Source: Ligula intestinalis (lineage: Eukaryota > Platyhelminthes > Cestoda > Diphyllobothriidea > Diphyllobothriidae). Taken from it: DNA of 64,000 bases. Positions 1 through 14,200 of this stretch are shown here, one piece after another. The DNA lies in the NCBI GenBank assembly GCA_036362985.1, contig JAYGXS010000001.1, forward strand, positions 44,487,340 to 44,551,339. The letters run 5' to 3'. Numbering within the stretch: position 1 is the stretch's first letter; every line of letters begins with the position of its first letter. The position numbers and the translations under genes were made by a program. The notes under the pieces are model-generated. The model saw nothing but the letters and a program-made list of their open reading frames with translations. It was not told where the DNA came from and did not search any database.

Positions 1-2012
1 CACGCAATGTAATACTCTAGAAGCACACGTTTGCGTTTTTCGTCTTGAAACTCCTTGAGGGTAAGCAAAGAATGCAATATCACGGTCAGCCCTCACACCT
101 TGTTTTTGAAAATTGAAGCTCAAAAAATTCACTGAACATTTTATAAAAGCGCAATATCTATACGTCACAGGACAGATTGGCAAAACTACAAGGTGTGGTG
201 ATTGTTTGATTCAAATTACAGCCTGTTTTATCGGAGGCTGGCAAAAATCCAAGAGATTGAAGATATTTTACGACTTGGTGTCACATGTACTTCACTTACT
301 TTCTTTGCTCTCAATTTTACAGAATCAAAATCAGAAGCAAGATATTGTGCATCACCAAATGACTGCATTTTGTGAATGCTGTGAATAATACCGAAAACTA
401 TATTTCCGAATATGAACTGATTTTTTTCGTTGGAGCGGCATAAACCTATCAGAGAGGCTGGTTCAGTTTCTAACAATATTGCCATTTGCAACAAATGACA
501 AATAAAGTACAGGGCCAAAAAAACGTTAACGCTAAATATAAACAATACCTGACACTCAAGCGCAAATCTTCATGAATGCATGCAAGAAAACTTAAAAAAG
601 ACGTAGCGACCAACATAAGGCATATTTAGAAAAAGAAGACGATGTGATTGCTGGAAAAAGTTCAATTTTCCTGATGTTTCGGATTTTGTCGAGAATGCTC
701 AATCATAGATTATGATAGGATAGTATCGAACATGCACATGTAGACTCAGGCTATCATACCATTATATATGATCAAGGATTCTCGACAGAAATCCGAAACG
801 TCAGGAAAATAAAACTCTCTTTCCAGTGATCGAATCTTCTTCTTTTAAACTGGTTCAAGAGCTAACAATTAACCTTCTTTTGGAAATAAGCATTTTTATA
901 TCTTCAAGGAAATAAAAGAAATGAATTGTTATTTGTTAAGAAGTACTAACTGATGTGATCAAGCTGTGCAAACAGCGGCGGCCTCGGGGAATTCCTTCAC
1001 TTAAGTGCGAGGATAAGGCTGAAGTTCCGACAACGCTCTATCAACTGAGCTTAGTTTTATTTAAAATGAAGGATTTTCAAGGTCTGTTAGCTTTCCATTC
1101 CTGTTCTGAGATCACTTATTCATCAAATGCATCTATATCTGTAAAAAATACAGATAATTGGAAATTATCCTATGCAAAACGTATGATTCCGCATACGTTA
1201 ACTTAAATCAAGCTTGCGACGTGCATCCATCTCCACGAAGAATATAAAACTTTTGTTAACGGTTCCAATAATCAGTCTAGTAAAACAAAATGCAGTCATT
1301 GAAGTTGACTATCACGTTTTGTGGCCAGAATCTTCAGAAGTTGTTCAGGACATTTTAAGCGAGAAATTTGTTCCTTTTTCTGGAAACTAATGTTTATTCT
1401 TTTTATATACATTCAGCTTTCTTTCATGAATGCAAGGTTGTAATCAAAACAAAATCTACGCTACTCTTACTAGTTCTCCAAGTTGACACACGACAAAGAC
1501 AAGGGATTCTCTTCTATCGCAGAAGCCAGCAAAGGAAATGCCTTAGATGTTCAGGAATTTTTGATTTTGCCCAATTCTGCCTCTTTCCTGTCCATATGTA
1601 CGATCTCAAGTGTGGTCTTCTTTAGTAAATAACATTTTGGAAAAAAGATGTAGTCAACAGAATAAAAAACAAATCAAATCACCTTTGACTACTCATTTGA
1701 ATTGCGAGCCCCGGCATTGCTTGAAGTAAGCCAAATGCAGTTCTCCTGCGATATTGCAATAACTACGTCTAGAAAAAGGTTACGGTTATAGAATTTGTGC
1801 CAATTAGAAAGATCAAAGTGAACTCTAAAGACTGCTGTTGAACGAGCATCTATAAACCGGTAACCCTTTCAGTTGCGTGAAAATCATTTTGTTTTTGTCT
1901 GACATTTGCTATTTCTTGAAGCTCATTGGGACACTACTGAGCCAATGAGCTACGGAGAGTACGTATCAGGTGTACCATACTACGACAATGTGCTTTTGCC
2001 AACGAATGACGA
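1..2012. other. upstream non-coding region
   Basis: AT-rich sequence before the receptor gene. I see no coding exon I can support. The only structure recognised is the foldback repeat at about 633-855. An upstream untranslated exon or promoter of the receptor may lie here, but no TATA or initiator can be chosen with confidence. Confidence 0.4.
633..855. repeat. foldback element with inverted type B hammerhead-like ends
   Basis: A minus-strand copy of the dispersed type B unit (633-720) faces a plus-strand copy (about 770-855). Each end carries the outer sequence ending GTGATCG..TCTTCTTCTT and the core GAAACGTCAGGAAAATAAAA. The middle about 50 bp is not symmetrical. The same arrangement occurs at 59577-60015. 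It could be two head-to-head insertions or one element with inverted ends. Similarity is by eye. Confidence 0.6.
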
Positions 2013-2213
2013 ATGCACTTCTGCCATGTCTGTTTGCAGTTAGTTTCGGAAGACAAAATCAATTTTATCCCACACAAAATGACAAAAAATTCTTTGATTG
2101 CCGTTGAATTATTAAACATTTCTGGCGCCTTAATGGATAGTTATATTAATTTCTGGAATCAGTCAACTTCAGACTCGGTTTTCGAAAACAAAACATTAGC
2201 GGACGAAACGCAG
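2013..2213 (+). CDS. GPCR exon 1: extracellular N-terminus
   Basis: Codes residues 1-67, with three N-glycosylation sequons. It ends in phase 0 at CAG before a GTAATG donor. No signal peptide is clear, as is usual for this class. Start choice is uncertain: the in-frame ATGs are at 2013 and 2079. Confidence 0.7.
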
Positions 2214-5200
2214 GTAATGTGAACTATTTGATGCATGCTCCATAAACGATAAAGTCAGATATTTTGCATTTTATAACTGGTATAGCTAACATTTACTTCG
2301 AGTAGCCTGCAAACTTGTTGACAGCATAACTTCTGAAAACGCATGGTTGAGTAATATGTTCCTATGACAGACCTTAGTGTATTCTTAAAACCTTACCACC
2401 AATTATTCTATCAGGTTTGTATCTTTTTTATAAATATTCAACGTTCCTAACCTGTTTGAGTATTTTATATTATTTCAGCTTCTAAATTATTGATTCAAAT
2501 AGTTATTTAAAATTCAAACCAGGAAGTTTCAAATGTATAAGTGGGGCTTATAGTTAAATAATTCATTTAACTTAGAAGAAATGAGTGATTGTGCCTTATG
2601 CAAACTTTCAGGTAAACAATATTGGACGAACAATATTACTGTTCATGTTGGCGTCAAATATTATCGGAAACAGTTCTGTTCTCTATGTGATGTGCGGAAG
2701 AGGCAGAAAGAAAAGGATGCGATTCTTTATAATGAATTTGGCGGTGACTGGTGAGTTTTAAAAACATTTAAGAAAATTAATGAATAGTTGAATGTCTTTA
2801 AAGCCTCTCATCGTAATATGTTGCTTTCTTGCTCCTAAATGTATTGATAGCATACAAATAAGAAAATTTATAATGCAATGTAACCAGGATATCAGAACTC
2901 AATGGTTTTTGCATGTTTTCGATAAGCCCTTTCTGGGTTTAAAAAATTGAAGAAAAACAAATTAAAAATAGTGCTCTAATACCTTCCATTTAGGTTTTTA
3001 GGAAAGGTTTTTTTATACCAAGGTTTGAGTCAAATAACTTTGAGAAAGTGCAACGCTTATTTGACCAACGCAGTTTTAGCGATCATATTTAACGAGCGAT
3101 CCATAGTGTTAGCGCCAGCAGTAACATCTGCCTTACTTTTCGAATTGAAACATAAGTGCTTATATCATGCTTTACCGTACTAACATGCATTGTTTCCTTG
3201 TAGATCTGTTTGTTGCCATTGGAGGCATTCTCCCGGTTTTTATCTGGAATTTAACTGTCCACTTTTATGCTCCGGAATTTGTCTGCAAACTTGTGCGCTA
3301 CATGTCGGTACGTTAGGGTATTTCGATGCATATTGTACGCACTTTCCGGTAACATGCTAGATAACATGTAATAATGACTGAGGAAAGAAAAATATCCACC
3401 ATATATAACTTCAGTAACCAAGACGTTTCAAAGTTACACAATGCCGTTGATTGCAATCATTAATATGTTTAAGGTGGTTTTACTAAAGTTCTTCAATACA
3501 GGTCGAAAGCATAGTATTTGTCACTAAAAACACCAAAGAAAACATAACTTAGTCATTTTTAATGAAAGTTAAAATTCCTGTAAGTGTTTCTGATGAATGC
3601 AAAGTATGGCTTGCACTACACATACAGTTCTACGAGTCCTGCAAGCAACTTTCCTAAATGTGTAAATGTTTGGTTATTTCTCCCATTCCAGCTGGAACGC
3701 ATTTAAGAAAACTTATAAATAATAATGAGCAGCATTAGGCATATAAAGAGCTTAAAAAAGTATAAGAAGGACTAAGTGTTTGTTAAGAAATATAAAATTT
3801 TCTTGGTAGTTTTCAGCTTGTGGAGATGTCAAAAATAGCCATAAATTAAAAAATAAATTAAAATAGTTTGTCAAGCATAAAAATTAAAGCAACCACTGTC
3901 TTTATGCAAAAAGAACTGACCTCAAGTCAAAATATGTTGAACATTTAGTAATGAGTTGATACGTAGTTATTGAATATCATGCAATGCAGTTTCTCTTCAT
4001 TTCGCCAGTTTTCGGTGTATTTATTGATAAGTTGACTAATTGCCCGTCTTTTCAACGTTCACACCAAACCCTTAAAAATAATATATAACTTAACAGCATT
4101 TACCGAAACACGAGCTTTTGGATACTATTTCCTATGCAAATGGCCAAGTTGGTCAAACCTGGAAATGCTTTGCAACAATAAACCAAATTTTCGAGCATAA
4201 AACATGTCTGCTAGGTACAACGCAAACTGTTTTTGCTAAGATAATTAAAAGAAGTTTCCATAATAGGTTACCTCTTTAAAAAAGTGCTTCAATTGGATAT
4301 TAAGCTGACAAAATTCTGCGTATATTTACCTTTTCAAGGTAATATTTATGGAAAATTGTGGACATTTGACAATTTCTTTACTTAATCTGAAGAAAAAAGA
4401 TCAAATTTGACTGAAAATGAAAGAAAATACCTTTCTCTTTATAACGGACTTTTTTTGATTGAGGTGATTATTTCAAGATCCGCAATATACAGGCCAATGT
4501 AAAACAATGGGCCACATATATGACAATTTTTGAAATGCTTATTATTCCGAAGAAGAAGATGCGATCACTTGAACAATGGCTTTATTTTCCTGACGTTTCG
4601 GATTCCGTCGGAAATCCTTAGTCATAGGTAGTCGCAAACAGTTCTGAGACATGCGCAGATAAGGAGTTTTATGCTTATTATTATTCTTTATGTTCCGTTT
4701 CTAAATAACGCTTGATCGGAACGTTTCGTTACTGAAAACTATATTTTTTTATATGACTTATGTTCACTAAGGCCTTCTATAGGCTGTCTTCGCGGTAACA
4801 CATAGAAACTTTGTTTACCAGCACGAACAGCTGTGCGGTAAAAGAAACTGTTCGACCAATAACTTTTTGTTACTGAATTTTTTACAAAAAACTTTAAAGA
4901 CTAGCTAAATATTATTTTTAAAATTTTGATTGCTGTTTTTTTCTGAAAATGAATGCAATTCCTTAAACTTTGCTCAAGTTTATATTTGGTCAAATTCGAA
5001 CAAAATTTTCCAGTACCGGAAGAGATTTTTATTCCACATTTTCTTTATAAGTTATAGAATTCTTCCACAGCACAATGAATACGAGAAAAACATTTCGTTC
5101 TGTCTTTCCTTATAGCATGAGCATTCCATTTTGCAGAAACATATTCATGATTTAGCCAAAACGAGAGCCTTTTTCCCTCAATAACGTTAAATACGAGGGC

Positions 5201-8200
5201 AGTTTGCCAAACCAAAGCCCCTCTTATTATTAAATCCACTCAGTCGATCAAAATAACCTGTCCAGAGAATTGCTTAACTAACAGGTTTAATTTCGTCCTG
5301 AGCGTTGCTTGCAGGACTCGCAGAACTGTAGATAAATCGGATTCATTTTTTGAGTTTTTCAAAAATATATTATCTTAAGGTAACTTTAACGTTATGAAGA
5401 ACTTTTATATCATTTAAATTTATTGCAAGCATCAGACTTAAACGCTAGTCCTTAACTCATAGACCTTTTTACCTTCAGGAATCTAGTTTTCCAGGCATGT
5501 ATCCGGCCGTAGCTGATCAAAATGTGGTATGAAGTTGCGTTTCAACAAATAAAACATTGTAGCAAAATCAAAACATGACCAGATTTCAGTAGTTACAATT
5601 TGGCCCAAAATATTGGTACTCACCAATCTCCTTTGCAAAAGCATGCAAGAAACTCTATACTATTTTGGCCACATTGTTCTATATTTAAAATACACCGAAA
5701 CGTTATTAAAAGCTGTCAAGTGGATCTTATTGTGAAATTAAATTTTTTCCCAAATTTTAGACAACAGCGACCTATGCCAGTTCATTTGCCCTCGTTGTTT
5801 TAAGTTTTGATCGTGCGGAAGCTGTGATAAATCCGCTCCGTTCGGCCAAACAAACATGTTTTGGAGGTGAGAAAAATAATTGTAACAAAATATATTCGTA
5901 TCTTGAAAATCTTAATTAATCAATTGCCACACTAGGGCAACATACCACCTCTTTACAGAAATCCGCATATATTTTCAGAACACTAATGGAACAGAGAGCT
6001 GCGTTGACCAAATGTTGTGCTTACTCATTCTTTAATTGATGGGATTATATAGTTTGCGGGTTTTCGTGAACGAGCATTTATAAATTTTGGCAAATTTGAA
6101 TTGACGGCTTTTTAAAATCAAGGCTCACTGTTAATGGTATAAGGTGCTACCGAATGTTTGGTACAATTGGCTTCTCGTTTTCGGGTGCGTTAATCCCTTT
6201 AGTAAATAAAGCATTATCAGGTTCTCCATTAATGTTTTTTTTCTGTTTTAATGCGTGTTGTTTTTGCAATTTGTTTTTACCCATGGTGGCATTTTCTCAA
6301 AGTCCTGGCGTATTCTTATAAAATAACACGATACTGAAAATGACGCTGTAGGATACATAATTCAAAACGTTCGAAGATATAATAAATTTGCTATGCGAAT
6401 AAACTCAGTTGTGTCAGGTTTCATTTCATTTTTCAAGATGTGTGTTTTGCAATCCTTTCTATAGATCATCGTATTAATTATAATTAATAAAATTATTCTA
6501 TTATATGCGACAGAATGCAGAATACAGAATGCCTGCGTCCTTTGTCTGAATGCTTACCTGTGTGTTTTGAAGTCTCCAGATAGTCATTTAGAATTTATCC
6601 GTTTGAGGTGACTCAATCGTAACGTAACCAATAATACATTGTCTATTTCCTATTGCTTTAAGAGTGATTAGTAACAGTGACGATTGTTCAAAAATATATA
6701 GAGATATATTTGTTTAAGTTTATTCTGATTAAATTTAAACCATCTGCAAGGAAGTTAAAAAAACGCTTTTGCATCGATAAAACTGTGCATTAGCCTAGGA
6801 TTACATTGTTTAACAGTACTCTATATTCCTTATTAGAAAGTATTGCAAGCTGTTGAGATAACCAAGAATAACTTTATTAAATGCACTATATACCCAGCTA
6901 AACTCAGTTATTACCTGATCATTCTTACCCATCAATATGCACTGCCGCATTTATACCACGGATATTAGTCGGCAACAGAAGCTTATGTAGCCCCAATCAT
7001 GAATCCCTACAACCTGCATATTTTCGCACGAAAACGGTGTTTATCGAGTTTCATGGGCGGGATATTAGGACATGCATAGGAATATACTTAAATTAATGCT
7101 ATATGCATTTTTATTTAACCGTACTTAGCAGTGATGTTGATTCATATCTGTAGATTTTCCTAATCTGTATTATCATTTAACTTATTCCGGAAAAACCCTA
7201 TTATCAAAATGCACGTTTTTGTAAAATTCCCGAAAAATTAAAATGATGTTTGGAGGCCGTCTGCTTTAACTTACCGTTCTGGAGTTAGATTAGTATAGTC
7301 CACGGCGCGAAGCGCTGCGCACACCTTCAATTTACATGCAAAACAACCTTCTCGCAGCGGCCGCGACTATATTTTTTCACTTTGCGCTTAATTCTTAAAA
7401 TTGCCTATCCTATTTCCCCACTCGCCAAAACTCTATATTCACCGTTTTTGCAGGAAGAAATGCTGGAACTAGGGGTATATGAGCGGAGCTGCATAAGATA
7501 CTTTTGCCTATTAGTCAAACGATTCAAGCATTTTGTGGGCCCACCTACTATAATTGATATTTCCTATACATAGGCTCCTCTATTATACCCAGTCTCTACG
7601 ATGTGGCTGTGCAATATGTATTGTTGGTCGAAAACTTCGTACCTTTTTGAGCTAAATGTATGGAGAGTAGCCTTGTTTTAATAGTTAATGTGCATACCTT
7701 AAGTAAGCGGATGTGTTTGCTTGAGTTGCAGCTGCGTGTACACCTAAAGAGAAATGCTGCTCAAATAACGAAAGCCCTTTTGTACATTTTTGAGCGTTCA
7801 AATTCATGCTGATGTCCGTCCTGACAGATGAGGATAGCCATAGAAGGAGCAATAGTTTAAGGTAGGAAAGCCGACCAGTAAACAATAACGCTGGCCCGCG
7901 GTTGATTGCGGATAGTTGTGCATGACTGGACCAGACCGATTTCGACTGATATCACATTCGACGCCGAGTAAGGTCTCTGCATGTACCGCTTCCGCCACGG
8001 ACAATTGACTTGAGGGCTACAAAGGTGAAATCATGCTTGGATCGCGCATAAAGGAGCTTGAGCCGACTATGCGACAAATTCACAAATTATCGGAAGTGGT
8101 GCCCAATACCTAAGGATCTGTTCAAAAATTCCCCATTGCCATTTGCAAGATGACTGCCAATTCCGAAAGTAAGATGCTATGAGAGCGTTAAAAAGGTAGG

Positions 8201-11200
8201 ACTAAAAATCTAGAGTATCTGTTAGAAAGCGCATAAGGAATGCTGGAGGATCTGCGGATTAGCTTAAACCCTTCGATTTTGTGCCATACAGCGGAATAAT
8301 CTCGGCAAAAAACGCCTCTAGACATTTATGAAGTACATGTGCGGGCAGTGTGGAAAAAAATAGCATACTTTACATTGATAATTAACTAAAACCATTTTCT
8401 TAGATAAAAGCTTAGTCAATCAATATTAGATGTTCAGGAATGAAGAGTACTACGCAGTCAACTTCAAAAAGGATCGGTAAATACTTCCTAGTCTATTACT
8501 ATTGACTGGTCTCTTGTTAAAATTACTTTTAACGGTGGATTCCTGCAATACCTCAAATTCCTAAAATAAAATAAAATATTTTTTCGTGCTGGTCCGTTTC
8601 TGTGTTTTACGTTAACCACAAACGGAGTCAATAAAATTTAGTACTATTCGATTACGTCTTCAAAAAATAAAACAGTAGTGCGGATATTGAAATGAAACGC
8701 ATTTACGATTTGCAGCTTCTTTTTGTTGCCCATTTTCTAAAAGGAACAAGTGCGGAACAGAAAAATCTTACTTTTTAAAAATGGCAGTTATCACACTTCC
8801 TGAAACCTCCGCTATTTAACCTCTAATTATGCAAGCAACCAGATGATAGCCGATAGCGAACCTCTGCCTTGCAGGCATGTTTAACGAGGCAGCAGATTGT
8901 CATCAGATTCTCTGTCTTAGATTTAATGGGAACTGCATTTTGGACTTATAGTGAAATAAATATATTGGAAAAGGTGTGAAAATATACATGTGATTCATTG
9001 TTGGTAACAGAAAACGCTTGTTCACTTAAAGGTGGTCCATTCAAAAGTCAACGGCGAAATCGGATTCAGACTCTAAGAGTAATTTTCTAGTGAAAAAGTC
9101 TCATATTTAAGCATATTCCATTTCAGTGCAGGATCTTGGGCTCCTTAGGTGCAAACCTTATTTTTATTACGTTTCCATGTGTCTGTGCGCATCTCCGAAT
9201 AACGTTCCTTTTACCCATTTAATATGTGGTGGGAAATATTTCAGATATTTTTGACGGACATTGCATTGCTCTTATATACTTATCATCAAAATTATGTGTT
9301 TCCTGCATTCCATCACCAAATCTTACAAATTATAAGGTGGATATGTGTGATATATCTTATGTCATACTTTTTGTTTTTTCGTTTGCAAGATGAATATTAT
9401 ATTTAGATTAAATTATTTGCATGCTGGTAATACAAGTGATAAAATGTGTTGGGACAGCATATTTTCACTCATATAACGTCTTACAACTCTATTAAAGTAC
9501 GCGCTTCCTGCCTGAAATTAACTGCAATCTTGTTTTTAGTATTTCGCTCACAATATCTCGCTATTTGTGGATGGATTGCGGCCTTCCTCTGTGGCATTCC
9601 GTGTTTACTGCTGGCTTATATAATTGAAAATAAAGATGGGAGTTACTGCTACCTCAATTTTAAATATGTTTCGCCCCGGGTGAGTCAGAAGAGGTTAAGT
9701 GAACCTCAACGTTTGTGATTATGTTTCTTTCGGAAGCTTGCTGCAGAAATATTTTATATTCATCGCATGCGTTTAAAGAAATCTTGCTGTTATTTAAGCA
9801 TTATCTCAGTAATTATAATTTACACGTTATGATTTAATGCTATCCAAATAGATTAGGTTAGACATGAATATTGACAATAACTATTGATGAACAAGAGCAA
9901 TCGAAGTACTTAAGAATCTGACTGCTCTTTGACCGCGAAGTTAGTTGTTTGGTAAGTAGTCAAAAGAAGAACGGCCGATATTTATAGCAGACGCACATCG
10001 TATTCTCTTAAGGCCTTCTTTAAACTCCTCTTTCTTCAACAAATTAAGCTAAAAGAAAAGCGCCTTTATCCCGCGTTCCTAATAGGGCGATAAAGTTATA
10101 ACAATCATTCAACGTACACATAAGTGAAAATGGATTATTGGTAATTGCATCACACTTTTGACCTCTACTAAGTTTTTTAGTTAGGTGTCTTCATATAAAC
10201 TTTTTTCAATGACGGGCCCCTGGTTTTCTCTGATAAAGCAAATAAGATAAGGACATACATCTTGCTCATTTAAATTAGGATATGATGTTTGTTGGTGCAC
10301 CTTTCGACTTGACAATAAACATCTTAAGATCATTCAGCTTTATCATATCAAGCAAACAGCTAGTTCAGCTTATTTTACATAGTTTTATACAATAGAACCC
10401 AAGATTATATTTGAGGACCAACACCATGGGTTATTAAGTAGTATCTGCTTGGTGTTTCCATGTTACCTTTCACAGCACGCTAGCTTAGCGAAAAAATGAC
10501 ATACAAATTTGAGGTTAGGCAGTAGATAGGGTACCCCGTCGGTTTATTTTCTACGCTCTGGTTTATTTTTCTATGTTTTTTCTAATATTATAGTTAATTA
10601 AATGATACACTTGCGTTCGTAAAAGAACCCGGTAGAGAGGAATTGGTAACTACCATTTATGACAGGAATTAAAGTTTTTATCTCATCTGTATGCAAGCTT
10701 AAGAGCTTTCAAAAGAAAGTGAATAAGCCTGATTTTCATCTTAATCATAAAAATTGACAACGATGCAAAATGTTGTTCAACTGTTAAAACAAAAATGTAT
10801 CCAATTAAAAAAAAAAAAACTGATAAGTCTGCTTTAATAGTTTTCAACCAGAGGCCAACAGCAAAAATCTTTACGACGGTAGAAAAGAGTCCCTGAAAAT
10901 GTAACCACTCACTAATGAGTGGTTACATTTTAAAATCTCAAAACCTAAGCCAATAACAAAATAAGGCACGCACTTAAGATATGAGGTTTGTACGAATGAA
11001 ACGCATTCGCCGGCGCAAAGTTCTTTAAAACTTTCAAAAGATAAATTTTGCAAGTTCACATCATATGCACTGATTATTTGACAAAGCGTGTTTTCGTTAC
11101 ACTGGAAGATAACCCTTCAAAAACACGTTTATGTGTTTCATTTAGTGAATACAAGTGACTGCGAAAATCGCCGCAGTAGTCCGTTAACCACCGTAAAACT

Positions 11201-14200
11201 CTTTATATGAAACTTTAATAGTGGTAAATGCGTTTCATTCTTGATATCAGACTTTGGATTTTCAATGCACGCCAGCAGAACCCGTCAGCTATGAATCTAC
11301 TCCGATCGATATATATAGATAAAGGAAATTAATAACACGACATTGACATGAAACACCCTCAGTCTAAGGGCCAAATAAATGAAGACCTACAGGATGTTAA
11401 CCCAATGTTTGCCTGCAGAAGTTTAAGTGGCAATTTATTAAATTTTCATAATAGAACTTAGTTTTCATTTTTTGAGTACATTTTTGTCTCATGCAAAACT
11501 TTGACCATGTGATCGTATAAAACAGCAAGTGTTGTCAGGTGGAATCTTTTAGGTGTCTGAAGATATGGCTTTTGTAATGACTTTACCAAAATAACAATAG
11601 CGCAAAAGTCCCAAAACACAGCTGCGGCTGAATAACAGAAGCTGGACTTCTAGGGCAAATCAAACAAATCTTTAACTCAAATAAAGTAAAAATGGGCGCA
11701 TACCTCGCTTGTTTTATTAAATGGGAAGCAAATATGTATATTTTCATGTTTTAGGTTTCCGATTCTAAAAAGCATGTGACATTCCCCTGTATCAAATAAG
11801 ACGATCCTTATATGAAAGCCACATAAAACCCATTATTTTCTTCTAACTTTCATCGAATTATCCTCTAATCACTGGAATTCAGAAGCGCGGAGTTCAGTGC
11901 ACTTTATGCATCCATGTCAATTGATAATCAACATAAAGGAAACTGGGTTTTGTTCACTCAGCCATTTTTCAGAAAAACGGCCTCATTCACGTTGTCACAA
12001 AGAACAGTCGAAAGTATCAACAAAGCTATCGATATCAAGATTTTTATAATTGTGTTTTAGATGGTAAATTTAACATGTAAGTTACATCGTTGAATAGTTC
12101 AGGGAAGTTATAACCAAGTTAAGAAACACATTTACAAGGAAATACTATAAGACTACCAATTATTACACCACGCGTGCATTATCAGGAATTGAAACCACTT
12201 AAAAATACAAAAAAGCAAGGAATAGTGAAAACAAGTTAGCTAATATAATCAGCTGTACTGTTTGAGAATACATTTTTCTTGCTTGGCTTATGTGGGCACT
12301 TTTACTTTGTGACAGGGATATAGAGAGATGAACTTTCTTTTGAGAATTTTATTCAAAGATTTTTGGCAAAAATCCTCAGTGGATGAAATATTGCCTAGAC
12401 ATCACACGACACCGGGAAATAACAAGCAATGCATAATTGTTAAAGACTGCAGCTGCCCGACATCGTGGAGAATAGTACCGAAACAAGTCGCAAAATATAA
12501 GCGCAGCTCAAATCCTTTCAAAATGCAAGATTTGTGCACTGATAACCTTATTGGTGTGTTTCGAATAAACAAAGGGAAAGGGGGTAAAATGGATTCATAA
12601 TGGGGGCAGTAGGCCAACCATCGCATGTATAAGACATTTATATGCGTATGGACGGCAGAAAAATGGCGGCAACATTGCATAACATCATCATATTCATCTA
12701 AGCATTACTCAATCAAAACACAGACAGCCCATGATGACTGATTGAGATTCTTCCCCAAGGAAAATTCTATTCATTGACCTTCTGGGCATTGCGCAGTAGA
12801 CTCTTACTGGCTCAAACCAAATGGCAGCAGGTAAAGTGGGATTAACCTTTCTCGCTTATTAATAATAATTTTTTATATTTTCTCAGCGACCAGGAATACT
12901 TTTACAGTGATTTCTGGCACAGTGTATTGAGCCAATGACCTAAAATACTTTATTTTGAAAACTGTTTTTTTGTCTTTGCTTTGATTTTATCTGCTTTTCT
13001 AACCGGCGTTTCTGTTTGACTGATAAATTGTCCATGAGACGCATAAAATACCACAAATTAAGCCCTAGCTACAAAATTCCTCTAATAAATTGTGCCAAAG
13101 GTTCATGGACGTTTATCCTCAATTAGAATTATATTTCCCACATAACATGCAATTAATCTTCTTTCCTTGTAATATGGCTTTTTCTACTCCTGCAAAAGTG
13201 TGCCACCTGACACATTTAAGCCGCAGAAAGGCCCACATTCATTTACGTAGGCAACGCTATGGTGTTGTGTGACTTGATGTTATCTATCATCGTCTGTTTA
13301 AGATTACTAGAAATTTTTTTTCTTAAACCAACATTTTTTACTTTCTGATCAGGTCTACCTCACCAGCGTGGCCGTAACTGTCTTCATTTTGCCAGCCTTC
13401 TTCATTGCTCTTTGCCATGTTCTGATGGTTGCTCGCATCTGGCAGGCAGCCGCCCAAAACCGAGAGCTGTCATATAGGGAGAAACCAGAGTTTCGTTTTT
13501 CTCACACCCCCATAGCAGTATATCCAAAAAACAGCCGGAGGCAAACCATGGTCCAAAAGAAGGATGCCATAGAGGGGCAGAGTAAATGGAAAGAGATCAA
13601 GTTTGCTAAGAACACTGGTTGCATCCCAAGAGCACGTGTAAAGACAGTGAAAATGACGCTTGTAATTGTTTCAGGTAAGAAGATTCGGAAAATTGTAAAT
13701 GGCACTAATTTCTAGTTGTATGGTCTTCAGAACTGCACTTAGTAAAAAAACTTACTTTGAAGATATGGCCACATTCTTTTATACAAAATAGTCAGTTGTG
13801 ATTTAAAGAATATGTTTTAGTTATAAAATAGGACAAAAACACACAAACGGTCGTCCCGAGAAGCTATGTTGTTTGAAAATTTGTTGACAGCGCGGAAATA
13901 TTTTTGGAGCATAATTTCCCCGTGTCATCTGGTTTCAAACCATGCATTGCGTTGCTCAATATTGCTTGAAGTTAAGAGCAGTTTAATAATTGGCTGAACT
14001 TATTTACTTTCTTTCTCTAGTTTATATAATTTGCTGGTGTCCTTATATGATTTGGAACCTTTTGGTTACATTCGGGGCAGTGGATACAAGTCTACCAAAT
14101 TTTTCCAAAATTTCACCGCTTATTCAGGTAAAATATTTGCATATCCTACTTATCGATACAAATTTGCCAAATGCTCACCATGTTTACATTACGTTTTCAT

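Larger units (their letters stand above)
3308..5760 (+). other. GPCR intron 3
   Basis: A 2.45-kb intron. It contains part of a dispersed repeat (about 3735-5215) that has a relative at 50630-51030 plus 54530-55245, and the 124-bp mobile element at 4547-4670. No other coding exon fits here, because the flanking exons are in phase with each other. Confidence 0.7.

Noticed and set aside
5479..5526. Possible extra GPCR exon after a TTCAG acceptor
   Set aside because: Exon 3 ends in phase 0 and exon 4 starts in phase 0. The helix 3 spacing from Cys to Asp-Arg is exactly right without it.
12328..12600. Open frame in GPCR intron 5
   Set aside because: No recognisable motif, and it lies between two exons that already join in phase.
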